From Flavonifractor sp. An112 (GTDB lineage: Bacteria > Bacillota > Clostridia > Oscillospirales > Oscillospiraceae), in contig NZ_NFLU01000001.1 in the NCBI RefSeq assembly GCF_002161085.1, positions 62,001 through 126,000 on the forward strand: 64,000 nt of DNA. The letters are read 5' to 3'. Shown here in pieces: positions 26,395-35,426 of the stretch. Numbering within the stretch: position 1 is the first letter of the stretch; every line of letters starts with the position of its first letter. A model generated the notes under the pieces. That model was given only the letters and a program-made list of their open reading frames with translations, ran no database searches and had not been told where the DNA came from. Position numbers and translations under genes: made by a program.

Positions 26395-26745
26395 ATGGAG
26401 ACGCCCAAAATCTTTGAAAGCGAATACCGGTTCTGTCTCATTCTCTGGGAGCACGAACCGGTAACAACCACAGAACTGGTAAAGCTGTGTCAGGCCCAGC
26501 TGGGCTGGAAGCGCACCACCACCTACACCGTCATCAAGCGGTTGGGGGAACGGGGCGTGCTGAAAAATCAGGACGGGCTGGTGATCGCCCTGATCTCCAG
26601 GGAGGACGCCCAGGTGTCCGAGCTGGACGAACTGATGGAGAAGAAGTTCCAGGGCTCCCTTCCCGCCTTTCTGTCTGCCTTCGCCCGCAGGCAGTCTCTG
26701 ACTGAGAAAGAGGTAGAGGAAATCCGCCGCATCATCGAAAAATAA
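26395..26745 (+). CDS. BlaI/MecI-family repressor
   Basis: The 116-residue protein has the BlaI winged helix (ESEYRFCLILWEHEPVTTTEL, then WKRTTTYTVIKRLGERGVL) and a helical dimerisation tail. Family members repress their own operon until cleaved by an M56 sensor protease. Two matched operators overlap the promoter, and the sensor gene starts 12 bp after its stop, giving the classic repressor-sensor pair. The regulated targets beyond this operon are unknown. Confidence 0.93.
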   Translation: METPKIFESEYRFCLILWEHEPVTTTELVKLCQAQLGWKRTTTYTVIKRLGERGVLKNQDGLVIALISREDAQVSELDELMEKKFQGSLPAFLSAFARRQSLTEKEVEEIRRIIEK

Positions 26746-26757
26746 GGAGGTCCTGCC

Positions 26758-28989
26758 ATGGAAGAGCTGTTCCTGACCCTGGTCAATCTCAGTCTCACCG
26801 CCAGCTGGCTGGTACTGGCTGTTCTGGTGCTGAGACTGATCCTGCGGAAAGCTCCCAGGTGGAGCTTCTGCCTGCTCTGGGGCCTGGTGGCCCTTCGCCT
26901 GATGTTTCCCTTTTCCCTGGAAAGCCCTTTCAGTCTGGTCCCCAGTACCCAGCCTCTGCCCCGGGAGATTCTCCACACCGCCACGCCTCAGATCCAAAGC
27001 GGCATCCCCGCCGTCAACAGCGCTGTTAATCCCATCCTGCAAGAAGCCCTGGCGCCGGCTGCAGGAGCCAGCGTCAATCCCACCCAGGTCTGGTCCTTCC
27101 TGTTGTCCCGGATCTGGCTGGCGGGAATGGTGGTTCTGCTGCTCTATGCGCTGATCAGCTGGCTGCTGTTGAAGCGGCGGCTGGCCACCGCCACCCTGCT
27201 GGAGGACAACATCCGGCAGAGCGAGCAGGTGGGTTCCCCCTTTGTACTGGGGCTGTTCCGCCCGGTCATCTATCTGCCTTACCACATTCCGGAGCAAGAC
27301 CTGACCTATGTACTGACCCACGAACGGGCCCATATCCGCCGTCTGGATCACTGGTGGAAACTACTGGGCTTTGTACTGCTTGCAATCTACTGGTTTAATC
27401 CCCTGATGTGGGTGGCCTATCTGCTGTTCTGCCGGGATCTGGAGGGAGCCTGCGACGAGAAGGCCGTCCGGGCTTTGAACCAGGAGGAGCGGCGGGGTTA
27501 TTCCACCGCCCTGCTGAATTGCAGCATCCGCCGCCGGCCCGTGGCGCCCTGCCCCCTGGCCTTTGGAGAAGCGGGGGTAAAGAGCCGGGTGAAGGCGGTG
27601 ATGCACTACAAGAAGCCCGCCTTCTGGGTGGTGGTCATCGCCCTCGCTGCCTGTGTCATTGCCGCCCTGTGCTTTCTGACCAGCCCCAAGGAGCCCACCG
27701 TTTACGATGTCTTAACTCAGGACGGCTATGAGGTTCTGAGTCAAAAGCAGGTGGATCTGACCCTGACCGTACCCAAGTCTGCTCTGACAGACGACTGCTT
27801 TACCGGGGAGGGCCACACCTTTGCTGACGGCCAGGTGGTGGTGTGGCAGGATAACGCCATCACCATCTATCTCCACGATGTAATGCTCTCCAACGAGAGC
27901 GATGAGCTGCTGTATATGACCTTCGACTGCTCCTACCGTTTCTCCAACTACGGCAGTTTTGTCACCCCACTGCAGGCCACAGAAGATTCGTCCATCAGCC
28001 CCCAGATCCTTTTGAGAAGCAAGATCCTCAAAGACGGGACCACCACCTACCCAGACGCCCTTAGCCTGCGCGGTTACGGCCCCGACGCCAAGTTTACCTT
28101 CTATGTGTCCAAAGATGCCTGCATGGCCGCCCAAGATACTTTGATGATCGACATTATATGCAACCAGGTTCAGTATACGAAAGAGGGCTATGAAATATCC
28201 GGGAGTCAGCTTTCCCCCGCCGGTCTCTACCTCTATGAGGGGGATGGGTTCGGCGGTGATTTTACCATCACCCTCCGGGCTGATGGCTCCTTCACCTACT
28301 ATGAAGGGGGGTTAAGCAGCTATATCGGTGCAGGCAAGTGGTCTGTATCTGGTGATATTCTCACCCTGGAGGATGAGACCGGCGTCCCCAAGGTCAACCA
28401 CTTCCGCATGGAGGGAAACGATCTGATCTTCCAGGCAAATGGTTCCACTAATTTCATCTATGTGAAGGTGGCCGATGGGGCGGTCTTCTCCAAAAACAGC
28501 CAAATCCCCGTTCCGGCGGCCACCGCCACCAAATGGTTTGACTATACCACCGCCCCCAGCGAAATGGATTGGGATGGGGAACTGACCATCACCCACACGG
28601 CCTTCCCCGATGTGACCTTCCGCTATACGCCAGAGGAGATCACGGCACAGCAAAAGCGAGAGGAAACACCGGTCCAGCTGATTTCCGGTATGCCCATCTG
28701 GAACGCCTATTTCTGCGACCTGAACGGCGACGGCCTGCCGGAGCTGTGCGCCACCCTCAGCATGGGGTCCGGCATCGTAGATACCCGGATCGCGGTCTGT
28801 GACTACACCAACGGCCGCACCTATGAGCTGGAGGACCGGATGAACTATGACTATGCCCTTCGGTTTGACCCGGACAGCGCCCTGCTGTATGTGGACAGGA
28901 CGCCGTATGAAGGCCGGGAACCCGATCAGTCCGGCCTGTTGATGCTGGAGGACTCCATCCTCACATATGAGAATCAGGGCCCCAACTAG
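26758..28989 (+). CDS. M56 (BlaR1/MecR1-type) sensor metalloprotease with a non-penicillin-binding exterior
   Basis: This 743-residue membrane protein has helices near 5-28, 35-55, 112-138 and 200-225, the zinc protease motif H188-E-R-A-H192 and a further helix near 288-308. In BlaR1 an external penicillin-binding domain follows. Here the about 430 external residues lack SxxK and KTG motifs and instead look like beta-rich modules, ending with a calcium-loop-like DLNGDGLPEL. It therefore probably senses something other than a beta-lactam and cleaves the adjacent BlaI-type repressor. A terminator follows. Confidence 0.88.
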   Translation: MEELFLTLVNLSLTASWLVLAVLVLRLILRKAPRWSFCLLWGLVALRLMFPFSLESPFSLVPSTQPLPREILHTATPQIQSGIPAVNSAVNPILQEALAPAAGASVNPTQVWSFLLSRIWLAGMVVLLLYALISWLLLKRRLATATLLEDNIRQSEQVGSPFVLGLFRPVIYLPYHIPEQDLTYVLTHERAHIRRLDHWWKLLGFVLLAIYWFNPLMWVAYLLFCRDLEGACDEKAVRALNQEERRGYSTALLNCSIRRRPVAPCPLAFGEAGVKSRVKAVMHYKKPAFWVVVIALAACVIAALCFLTSPKEPTVYDVLTQDGYEVLSQKQVDLTLTVPKSALTDDCFTGEGHTFADGQVVVWQDNAITIYLHDVMLSNESDELLYMTFDCSYRFSNYGSFVTPLQATEDSSISPQILLRSKILKDGTTTYPDALSLRGYGPDAKFTFYVSKDACMAAQDTLMIDIICNQVQYTKEGYEISGSQLSPAGLYLYEGDGFGGDFTITLRADGSFTYYEGGLSSYIGAGKWSVSGDILTLEDETGVPKVNHFRMEGNDLIFQANGSTNFIYVKVADGAVFSKNSQIPVPAATATKWFDYTTAPSEMDWDGELTITHTAFPDVTFRYTPEEITAQQKREETPVQLISGMPIWNAYFCDLNGDGLPELCATLSMGSGIVDTRIAVCDYTNGRTYELEDRMNYDYALRFDPDSALLYVDRTPYEGREPDQSGLLMLEDSILTYENQGPN

Positions 28990-28997
28990 GGGCAGAA

Positions 28998-29035
28998 AAC
29001 GGCCTGCAAGTGATTTTACTCACTTGCAGGCCGTT
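28998..29035. terminator. Convergent terminator
   Basis: A 16-bp perfect stem (AACGGCCTGCAAGTGA) with a 6-nt loop between the M56 gene and the end of the lar/nickel operon. Confidence 0.9.
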
Positions 29036-29038
29036 CTC

Positions 29039-29644
29039 TTATGCCAAATTCTGTACCCGTGTACACAGCTTCTCCATCAGGGGGCTGTTATGGCTGACGA
29101 TCACCAGCCCCAAGTTCCGCTTCTCCGCCTGGTCCAGCAGAAAGGTCCAGATCTGGGCCTGGGTGATGAGGTCCAGCATGGCGCTGACCTCGTCGCACAG
29201 CAGATAGCGCACCCCGGGCCGCAGGGCACGGGCAATGCAGAACCGCTGAAGCTCACCGCCAGACAGTTCCGTGGGATACCGCTCCAGCCAGGCGGGCTGG
29301 ATGTGAAGGGCCTCCAGCAGTCCCTCCTCCACGGGCCCACCTTCTTTTAGCGTATCCCCCAGCTTCATCAGCGGGTCCACTGCCGTCTCCGGGTGCTGCC
29401 AGATCATCTGTACCGGGCAGATCCCCCGGTACTCCTTCAAAGGCTTGCCGTCCACCAGCACCGTGCCGCTGTCCGGCTTCTCATAGCCCGCCAGAAGTTT
29501 ACATAAGGTTGTCTTACCCCGTCCGCTGGGGCCCAGCAGCCCAAGCCGCTCCCCCGGCTCCAGCGTCAGGTCGATGCGGTCCAGCACCGGCTCTTTTCCT
29601 TTCCGGCGATAACCGAAAGTGAGTTGTTTTGCCTCCAGACTCAC
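29039..29644 (-). CDS. ABC importer ATPase (second of pair), nickel/peptide type
   Basis: The 200-residue ATPase has Walker A (LLGPSGRGKTTL), the LSGGELQRF signature, Walker B (LLCDEVSAMLD, with Glu after Asp) and the switch His (IVSHN). It lacks the C-terminal oligopeptide-binding extension of DppF-like proteins. The GTG at 29644 follows GGAGGG and overlaps the stop of the first ATPase gene. It energises the importer encoded upstream and is the last gene of the operon. Confidence 0.9.
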   Translation of the reverse strand: MSLEAKQLTFGYRRKGKEPVLDRIDLTLEPGERLGLLGPSGRGKTTLCKLLAGYEKPDSGTVLVDGKPLKEYRGICPVQMIWQHPETAVDPLMKLGDTLKEGGPVEEGLLEALHIQPAWLERYPTELSGGELQRFCIARALRPGVRYLLCDEVSAMLDLITQAQIWTFLLDQAEKRNLGLVIVSHNSPLMEKLCTRVQNLA

Positions 29645-30579
29645 GGCTGTTCCCCTCCTTCCGGATATAAGCAGCGCACCAGGCCGCCGTCCAGTTCCCG
29701 ATAGGCTACCGGGCCCATACACTCAGGCCGCCCCTTGGGGCAGCGGGAGGCAAAGGGGCACCCCTCCCCCACCTCGCCCGGCCCGGGCTGGGCGCCGGAG
29801 ATGGGGATAAAGCCATTCTGGGGCAGGGCATTCCACAGAGCTTTGGTGTAGGGATGCCGTAGTTTCCCCGCCTCAAAATCGGCGGCGTTGGCCTCCTCCA
29901 CCGTCTCACCGGCGTAGAACACCGCCACCCGGTCGGCAATGGTGAGGGCCAGCTCCAAGTCGTGGGTGATGAGAAGCACCCCCGCGCCGCTGTCAGCCAG
30001 CTCCCGGAAGTGACTCAGTACCCGTTTCGCCGCCCGGGCATCCAGACCGGGAGTGGGCTCATCGGCGATGACCAGCTTGGGGGTGGCCGCCGCCGCGGTG
30101 GCGATGAGCACCCGCCGGGCCATGCCGCCGGACAGCTCAAAGGGATAGCGCTCCTCGGTATCCGCCCCCAGGCCGTACCGCTCCAGCACCGCCCGACTGG
30201 CCTCCCGGGCGCTCTGGTCCCGGCGGCCCTTGCGGATCTGGGGCCCCACCTTCATCAGCGGGTCCAGGTAGGTCACGCCCTGGGGCACCAGGACAATCTC
30301 TTTGCCCCTCACCTTCTCCGCCCGTTTGGGGGTAAAGGGCTGACCCAGGAAGGAGATCTCCCCGGCCATATGGCTGTTATAAGGCAGGATACCCAGGATT
30401 CCGTGGGCCAGCAGGCTCTTACCCGAACCGCTGGACCCAACCACCGCCACCACCTGGCCAGGCCGGATGGTGAGGGACAAATCCTGAATCACCGGCAGCA
30501 GCACCTGTTTTGTGCCCCGTCCATACTGGGTGAAGGAGATAGACAGGTCTTTGACTTCCAAAATCGGTTCCAACTCCAT
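29641..30579 (-). CDS. ABC importer ATPase (DppD/NikD type)
   Basis: The 312-residue ATPase carries Walker A (VVGSSGSGKSLL), LSGGMARRV, Walker B (LVIADEPTPGLD), the switch His (LITHD) and the C-terminal oligopeptide/nickel extension with Cys residues (GCPFASRCPKGRPECMG), which in relatives binds an iron-sulfur cluster. It pairs with the ATPase at 29039 and two permeases. The linkage to larE, larB and larC makes nickel, perhaps as a chelate, the likely cargo. Confidence 0.92.
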   Translation of the reverse strand: MELEPILEVKDLSISFTQYGRGTKQVLLPVIQDLSLTIRPGQVVAVVGSSGSGKSLLAHGILGILPYNSHMAGEISFLGQPFTPKRAEKVRGKEIVLVPQGVTYLDPLMKVGPQIRKGRRDQSAREASRAVLERYGLGADTEERYPFELSGGMARRVLIATAAAATPKLVIADEPTPGLDARAAKRVLSHFRELADSGAGVLLITHDLELALTIADRVAVFYAGETVEEANAADFEAGKLRHPYTKALWNALPQNGFIPISGAQPGPGEVGEGCPFASRCPKGRPECMGPVAYRELDGGLVRCLYPEGGEQP

Positions 30580-30585
30580 TCCTCC

Positions 30586-31410
30586 TCACATATGTACGCT
30601 GGCAGGGTCCAGCAGCTTGCGCAGCCGCTCCCCCATGGCGGCAAAAAGCACTACCACCAGCACCAGGCTCAGGCCGGGGAACACCGCCAGCCACCACTTG
30701 CCGGTGGTGAGGTAGCTCATGCTCTCCGACAAAATCACGCCGATGGCAGGCTGCTCCGGCGACAGCCCAAAACCAAGGAAGGTGACGCTGGCCTCGTGGA
30801 GGATGGCGTGGGGGAACTGGAGCACCAGCCCGGTGAGGAACTGGGGCAGCAGATGGGGCAGCAGATGCCGCCGGGCAATGGTCAGCCGGGACACCCCCAG
30901 CTTTTCCGCCGTACGGACATACACCGCGCCCCGCAGTTGGAGCACCTCACCCCGGATGACCCGGGCCAGAGAGGGCCAGTGGCTGAGGGCCACGCCTGCC
31001 ACCACGCCCACGAAGCCCTTTCCGAATGCCAGGGAGATGAGCATGACCAGCAGGATATGGGGGATGCCCATGACCAGATCGATGCACCAGGAGATTACCG
31101 CATCCACCCAGCCCCCCAGGACGGCGGACGCCACACCCAGCACCAGGGCAATGACAGCGCTGACAGCCGCGGTCAGCAGGCCGATGCGGATGCTGAGGGA
31201 CAGGCCGGTGAGGGTGCGGGAGAGCATATCCCGGCCCATCCAGTCGGTTCCGAAGAGGAACTGACCGCAGGGGGCCAGATTTTTGCGGGTAAAGTCGGTA
31301 ACCATGGCCTGCCCGCTGAGCAGGCCTCCAGCCACTGCCACAGCGCACAGCACCACAGCGGCGGCAACCAACAGAAAGAGGGCATTTTTTCGCCCGTTCC
31401 AATGTCTCAT
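30586..31410 (-). CDS. ABC importer permease (DppC/NikC type)
   Basis: A 274-residue inner-membrane protein with the FGTDWMGRDMLSR block typical of DppC/NikC, about six helices and the coupling loop EKLGVSRLTIARRHLLPHLLP. Its ATG overlaps the stop of the first permease gene (ATGA) and the ATPase gene starts 6 bp after its stop. Confidence 0.92.
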   Translation of the reverse strand: MRHWNGRKNALFLLVAAAVVLCAVAVAGGLLSGQAMVTDFTRKNLAPCGQFLFGTDWMGRDMLSRTLTGLSLSIRIGLLTAAVSAVIALVLGVASAVLGGWVDAVISWCIDLVMGIPHILLVMLISLAFGKGFVGVVAGVALSHWPSLARVIRGEVLQLRGAVYVRTAEKLGVSRLTIARRHLLPHLLPQFLTGLVLQFPHAILHEASVTFLGFGLSPEQPAIGVILSESMSYLTTGKWWLAVFPGLSLVLVVVLFAAMGERLRKLLDPASVHM

Positions 31411-32399
31411 TTCCGGGCCACCCCCCTTCTGATCTTGGGATCCACCACGCCGTAAAGCAGATCGGCAATCAGATTGCCGCCGAACACGATGGCGGCACTC
31501 ACCACCGTGATGCCCAGCAGTAGGGGCAGGTCGGAACCCAGACCGGCGTTGACGGCAGCCTGGCCCAGGCCGGGGTAGGAGAATACCTGCTCCACCAGCA
31601 CCGAGCCGCCAAAGATCTCGCTGATGGAGGCAAATTGCAGGGTGATGGCGGGCAGGGCCACGTTGCGCAGACCGTGGCGCAGCACGATGGATCGCTTGGA
31701 CTCCCCTCTGGCCCGTGCGAAGAGCACATAGTCGCTCTCCATAATGTCCGCCATCTTCTCCCGGGTGTGCATGGCGATGTTGGCCACACCGGTGATGCTC
31801 AGGGTAAGGGCGGGCAGGAAGGCGTGGTAGAGCCGGTCGGCCAGAGTGACACTGGATGCGTCCGCCCCAATGGGTACCGACAGGCCGATGGGAAACAGTC
31901 CCAGCCACACTGAGAAGACCACCAGCAGCACCAGGGCCAGCCAAAAGGCCGGGGTACTGGAGATCAGCCAGCAGTAGCCTCGGATCAGCTTATCCACCAG
32001 TTTTCCCCGGTTGGCACCGGCAATGACGCCCAGGGTCAGTCCCAGCACGCCGGAGATCACCCAGGCAAGGGCCATGAGCCACAGGGAACTTTGCAGCCGC
32101 TGACCGATGACCTGGCTCACCGGCTGGCGGTAGAGCAGCGAGGTGCCCATGTCTCCTCGGACAAAGTCACCCAGCCAGCCCAGATACCGCTCCACCGGCG
32201 GGGTATTGACCCCCCAGTATTCCTCCAGCTTGGCAATCTGCTCCTGACTCATGGTACCCAGAGCGGCCTGACCCACGTTGGTCTGGAGGGGATCCAGAGG
32301 AGAGGCCGACATGAGCAGAAAGGCGGCCAGGCTGACGCCCAACAGCAGCAGCACCATGCGGATCAATTTTTTGCCCGTGAACATCAGGCGGTGTTTCAA
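31407..32399 (-). CDS. ABC importer permease (DppB/NikB type)
   Basis: A permease of about 330 residues with the DppB fold: an N-terminal helix (IRMVLLLLGVSLAAFLL), a periplasm-facing loop and the EAA-like coupling loop ARARGESKRSIVLRHGLRN. AAGGAA is best spaced to a TTG at 32399; an ATG five codons later (32384) is the alternative. A much longer in-frame opening upstream overlaps the binding-protein gene and is rejected. Confidence 0.9.
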   Translation of the reverse strand: MKHRLMFTGKKLIRMVLLLLGVSLAAFLLMSASPLDPLQTNVGQAALGTMSQEQIAKLEEYWGVNTPPVERYLGWLGDFVRGDMGTSLLYRQPVSQVIGQRLQSSLWLMALAWVISGVLGLTLGVIAGANRGKLVDKLIRGYCWLISSTPAFWLALVLLVVFSVWLGLFPIGLSVPIGADASSVTLADRLYHAFLPALTLSITGVANIAMHTREKMADIMESDYVLFARARGESKRSIVLRHGLRNVALPAITLQFASISEIFGGSVLVEQVFSYPGLGQAAVNAGLGSDLPLLLGITVVSAAIVFGGNLIADLLYGVVDPKIRRGVARK

Positions 32400-32425
32400 G
32401 GGAATTCCTTCTTTCCGGTGGAATA

Positions 32426-34000
32426 TCAGCTCCAGCTCCACCGGTCCACGTTGTTGACGATGGACCAGCCGTGGCCGTGGGGGTGGATCTTCTGCTCGGC
32501 CACCTGGAGGCCGTCTTTCACCCAGTACAGGTGGCTCACATTCACCAGCCACACCCAGGGGATGTCACCATCCTGAGTAACGCCGGTGGTACCGTCCCAC
32601 TGGGCCTTCTGCCACAGCTCATAGGACTCCTCCAGATCGGAGCACTGGAGGGCCTGATCCATGTAGGAATCCACAGTGGAATTGGCATAGGGGGAATACT
32701 GAGCGGTGCCGGTATCCCCGATGGTGTGATAGATGTTATAGAGCTCCATGGGAGTATGGGCGCCCCAGCCCCAGATGAGAGGCTCGGTCTGGGCCCGGTC
32801 ATAGGCGGTGTCCCAGCCCACGCCTTCCATGGTGCAGGAGATACCCAGCTCTCCCAGCTGGTTAGCGAAGTCGGCGCACAGGGCCTGACGCACCGAGTCG
32901 CTGGTGGGATAGAGCAGATTCAAGGTGGCCTTCACGCCGTCCTTCTCCCGGACGCCGTCGGCCCCCATGATCCAGCCCGCCTGGTCCAGCAGGGCGGCAG
33001 CTCCCTCGGGATCATAGGCCACTTCGGAGGCCAGATTGTACCAGGGCATCTGGTCGCACACGCTATAGGCGGGGGTACCGTAGCCGTTGAGCACGTTGTC
33101 GATCATCTCCTGCCGGTCGATGCCGATGTTGATGGCCCGGCGCACCAGCACATCGCCGGTGAGGGTGCCTTCGATCACCGGCAGGTTGAAGCCCCGGTTA
33201 TCCACACTGTCGTAGGCCGCCAGCGTATACCCGGTAGGGCTTTGGTCCGCATAGGTAGCGGAGGTATAGGCCAGATCCACCTGACCGGCCTGGACCGCCA
33301 GGAAGGCGGCGTCCTCCTCCATGAAGAGGATGGTCACCTGCTTCATTTCAGGAGCCTCGCCGTAGTAGTCCGGGTTGGCCTCCAGAATCACCTGCTGGCC
33401 CTTATCCCACTGCTTCAGGATGTACCGGCCGGAACCGATGGGATTGGAGCCGTAGGTGGCGGGATCGTAGGCGTGCTGAGGCACAATGCCCACAATGGCC
33501 ATGGTGTAGGGCCAGATGGAGAAGGGGGTAGCCATATGGAATACTACGGTGGTGTCGTCCACCGCCTCGGCGTTGTCCAGCATGGTAAAGTCGTTTACCG
33601 AGCTGGCAGCCTTGACGGTATTGTAGGTAAAGGCCACGTCAGAGGCGGTCAGGGACTCCCCGTCGGTGAATTTCACGTCATCCCGGATCTTGACCGTCCA
33701 GGTGAGGCCGTCGTCGCTGACCTGGACGTCGGTGGCCAGATCGTATCCGATGGTCAGGTCGGTGTTGGTCACCGTCAGAGTGGACTGGATCAGGGGCTCG
33801 TGGACGTGCTCACCGGCGCCCCACCCGTAGGCGGGGTCAAATCCGGCCTCCGGCTCGGAGGTGGTACCCATGGCAATGACCACGCTGTCCTTGCTGCCGG
33901 TCTGAGGGGTGGTGGTGGCAGCCGTGTTTCCGCCGCCGCAGCCCGCCAGCATACCGGCGGTCAGGGCCAGGCTCAGAATCAGAGTCAGAATTCGTTTCAT
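32426..34000 (-). CDS. Nickel/peptide-type substrate-binding lipoprotein
   Basis: The 524-residue protein (SBP_bac_5, NikA/CntA-like) has a lipoprotein signal ending in LAGC (Cys21) and the family segments DVKFTDGESLTASDV and RRAINIGIDRQEMID. Its C-terminus contains HPHGHGW, a possible metal ligand. It captures the ligand outside the cell for the two permeases and ATPases downstream. It lies 16 bp after larC, so nickel supply and nickel-cofactor assembly share one transcript. The exact ligand, free Ni or a Ni chelate, is not determined. Confidence 0.9.
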   Translation of the reverse strand: MKRILTLILSLALTAGMLAGCGGGNTAATTTPQTGSKDSVVIAMGTTSEPEAGFDPAYGWGAGEHVHEPLIQSTLTVTNTDLTIGYDLATDVQVSDDGLTWTVKIRDDVKFTDGESLTASDVAFTYNTVKAASSVNDFTMLDNAEAVDDTTVVFHMATPFSIWPYTMAIVGIVPQHAYDPATYGSNPIGSGRYILKQWDKGQQVILEANPDYYGEAPEMKQVTILFMEEDAAFLAVQAGQVDLAYTSATYADQSPTGYTLAAYDSVDNRGFNLPVIEGTLTGDVLVRRAINIGIDRQEMIDNVLNGYGTPAYSVCDQMPWYNLASEVAYDPEGAAALLDQAGWIMGADGVREKDGVKATLNLLYPTSDSVRQALCADFANQLGELGISCTMEGVGWDTAYDRAQTEPLIWGWGAHTPMELYNIYHTIGDTGTAQYSPYANSTVDSYMDQALQCSDLEESYELWQKAQWDGTTGVTQDGDIPWVWLVNVSHLYWVKDGLQVAEQKIHPHGHGWSIVNNVDRWSWS

Positions 34001-34016
34001 AGGTGGCTCCTTTCCG

Positions 34017-35426
34017 TTACAGGCCCTTTTTTACTTCTTCCAGCACCACCGCCAGGGGCAGGCCGTTTGCACGGGCCAGGGCGGCGGCGTCCTCATACTC
34101 CGGTTTGGCGTGAGAAATGCCGAAGCCTTCCGCCGTCTTGACCCGGACAGTCCCCCAGGGGGTGTCTACATTTTTGCTGCCAGGGGTGAGGAAATACTTC
34201 TCACACCGGCGCACCCGCAGGCCGTTGGTGGTAGTATGGCGCAGGACGGCCTGGGCCAGTTCCCGCTCCTTCCCCACGTCGCACAGCACGGTAAGCACAT
34301 GGCCGGGACGGCCCTTCTTCATGGTGCCGGGGACGGAGTACACGTCCAAGGCACCCGCCGCCAGCAGCTGCTCCCCGGCAAAGGCCAGGGCCTCGCCGGT
34401 CATATCATCGATGTTGCACACCAGCTCCACGATCTCGCCGTTGCCGCCCTCCTGGCTCTCGCCCCAGAAGGCACGGACGCAGTTGGCCTGCTCAAACTGG
34501 CGGGTACCCACGCCGTAGCCCACTTTTTCCACATTGAGCACCGGCATGGAGCCGAAGGACTGGGCAAAGTGGGCCAGCAGAGCCGCCCCGGTGGGGGTAC
34601 ACAGCTCGCCTTTGATCTCGCCGCCGTAGGTGGGCACACCAGCCAGCAGGGCGGCGGTAGCGGGGGCGGGCACCGGCATGATGCCGTGAGCGCAGCGGAC
34701 GGTACCGCTGCCCACATGGATGGGGGACACCACGATCTTGTCCGGCCCCAGCAGATAGAGGGCATAGCACACGCCGGCCACGTCGGCCACTGCGTCCAGG
34801 GCTCCCACCTCATGGTAGTGGACCTCACCCACCGGACAGCCGTGGGCCTTGGCCTCCGCCTGGGCGATGGCGTCATACACCGCCTTGGCATGGGTCTTGA
34901 CCTCCTCCGGCAGGGGCAGGTGGTCGATCAGGTGGGCAATGTGGCCGGGGGTGGCGTGGTGATGGTGGTGGTGCTCATGCTCATGATCGTGGCAATGGTC
35001 GTGGTCGTGATGGTGCTCATCATCATGGTCGTGGCAATGATCGTGGTCGTGATGGTGCTCATCATCATGGTCGTGGCAATGGTCGTGGTCGTGATGGTGC
35101 TCATGCTCATGATCGTGGCAATGGTCGTGGTCGTGATGGTGCTCATGGTCGTGGCAATGATCATGGTCGTGATGGTGCTCATGATCATGGCCATGCTCAT
35201 GATGATGAAGGTGCTCGTCCTCCTCCTCGCCGTGGACGGTAACCTTCATGTGGGTGCCGCTGATGCCGCTGGTGACGGCGGAAGCCGCCTCCAGATGAAC
35301 GCCGGGCAGGCCCAGGCTGTTCATGGTGGACAGGAAGCCCTCCTTGTCCTCCAGCAGTTCGTACAGGGCGGACATGAGCATATCCCCCGCCGCGCCCATG
35401 TTACATTCAATATATAAGGTTTTCAT
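34017..35426 (-). CDS. larC: Nickel-pincer cofactor protein LarC with long His-rich repeat
   Basis: The 469-residue LarC inserts nickel into the pincer nucleotide, using CTP. The N-terminal segment MKTLYIECNMGAAGDM, the HYHEVGALDAVADV block and the C-terminal domain (CNIDDMTGE, GTMKKGRPGH) are all present in one frame, unlike the split LarC1/LarC2 of Lactobacillus plantarum. Residues 65-157 are a repeat of about 12-14 residues built on EHHHDHDHCHDH, probably a nickel store. The ATG overlaps the larB stop. Confidence 0.95.
   Translation of the reverse strand: MKTLYIECNMGAAGDMLMSALYELLEDKEGFLSTMNSLGLPGVHLEAASAVTSGISGTHMKVTVHGEEEDEHLHHHEHGHDHEHHHDHDHCHDHEHHHDHDHCHDHEHEHHHDHDHCHDHDDEHHHDHDHCHDHDDEHHHDHDHCHDHEHEHHHHHHATPGHIAHLIDHLPLPEEVKTHAKAVYDAIAQAEAKAHGCPVGEVHYHEVGALDAVADVAGVCYALYLLGPDKIVVSPIHVGSGTVRCAHGIMPVPAPATAALLAGVPTYGGEIKGELCTPTGAALLAHFAQSFGSMPVLNVEKVGYGVGTRQFEQANCVRAFWGESQEGGNGEIVELVCNIDDMTGEALAFAGEQLLAAGALDVYSVPGTMKKGRPGHVLTVLCDVGKERELAQAVLRHTTTNGLRVRRCEKYFLTPGSKNVDTPWGTVRVKTAEGFGISHAKPEYEDAAALARANGLPLAVVLEEVKKGL
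34957..35215. repeat. Minisatellite encoding the His-rich region of LarC
   Basis: Tandem units of 36-42 bp within larC are near-identical at the DNA level (for example repeated TGGTCGTGGCAATG and GTGGTCGTGATGGTGCTCAT). All units keep the reading frame. Copy number may vary between strains. Confidence 0.85.

Noticed and set aside
26758-28989. Beta-lactam sensor BlaR1
   Set aside because: No SxxK, SxN or KTG motif in the external part.
32471-34141. 556-codon open frame on the plus strand
   Set aside because: It is antisense to the substrate-binding lipoprotein and runs into larC; low-complexity composition.
34957-35215. Regular repeats suggesting a CRISPR array
   Set aside because: The units are contiguous, keep the larC frame and have no unique spacers; they encode a His-rich stretch.
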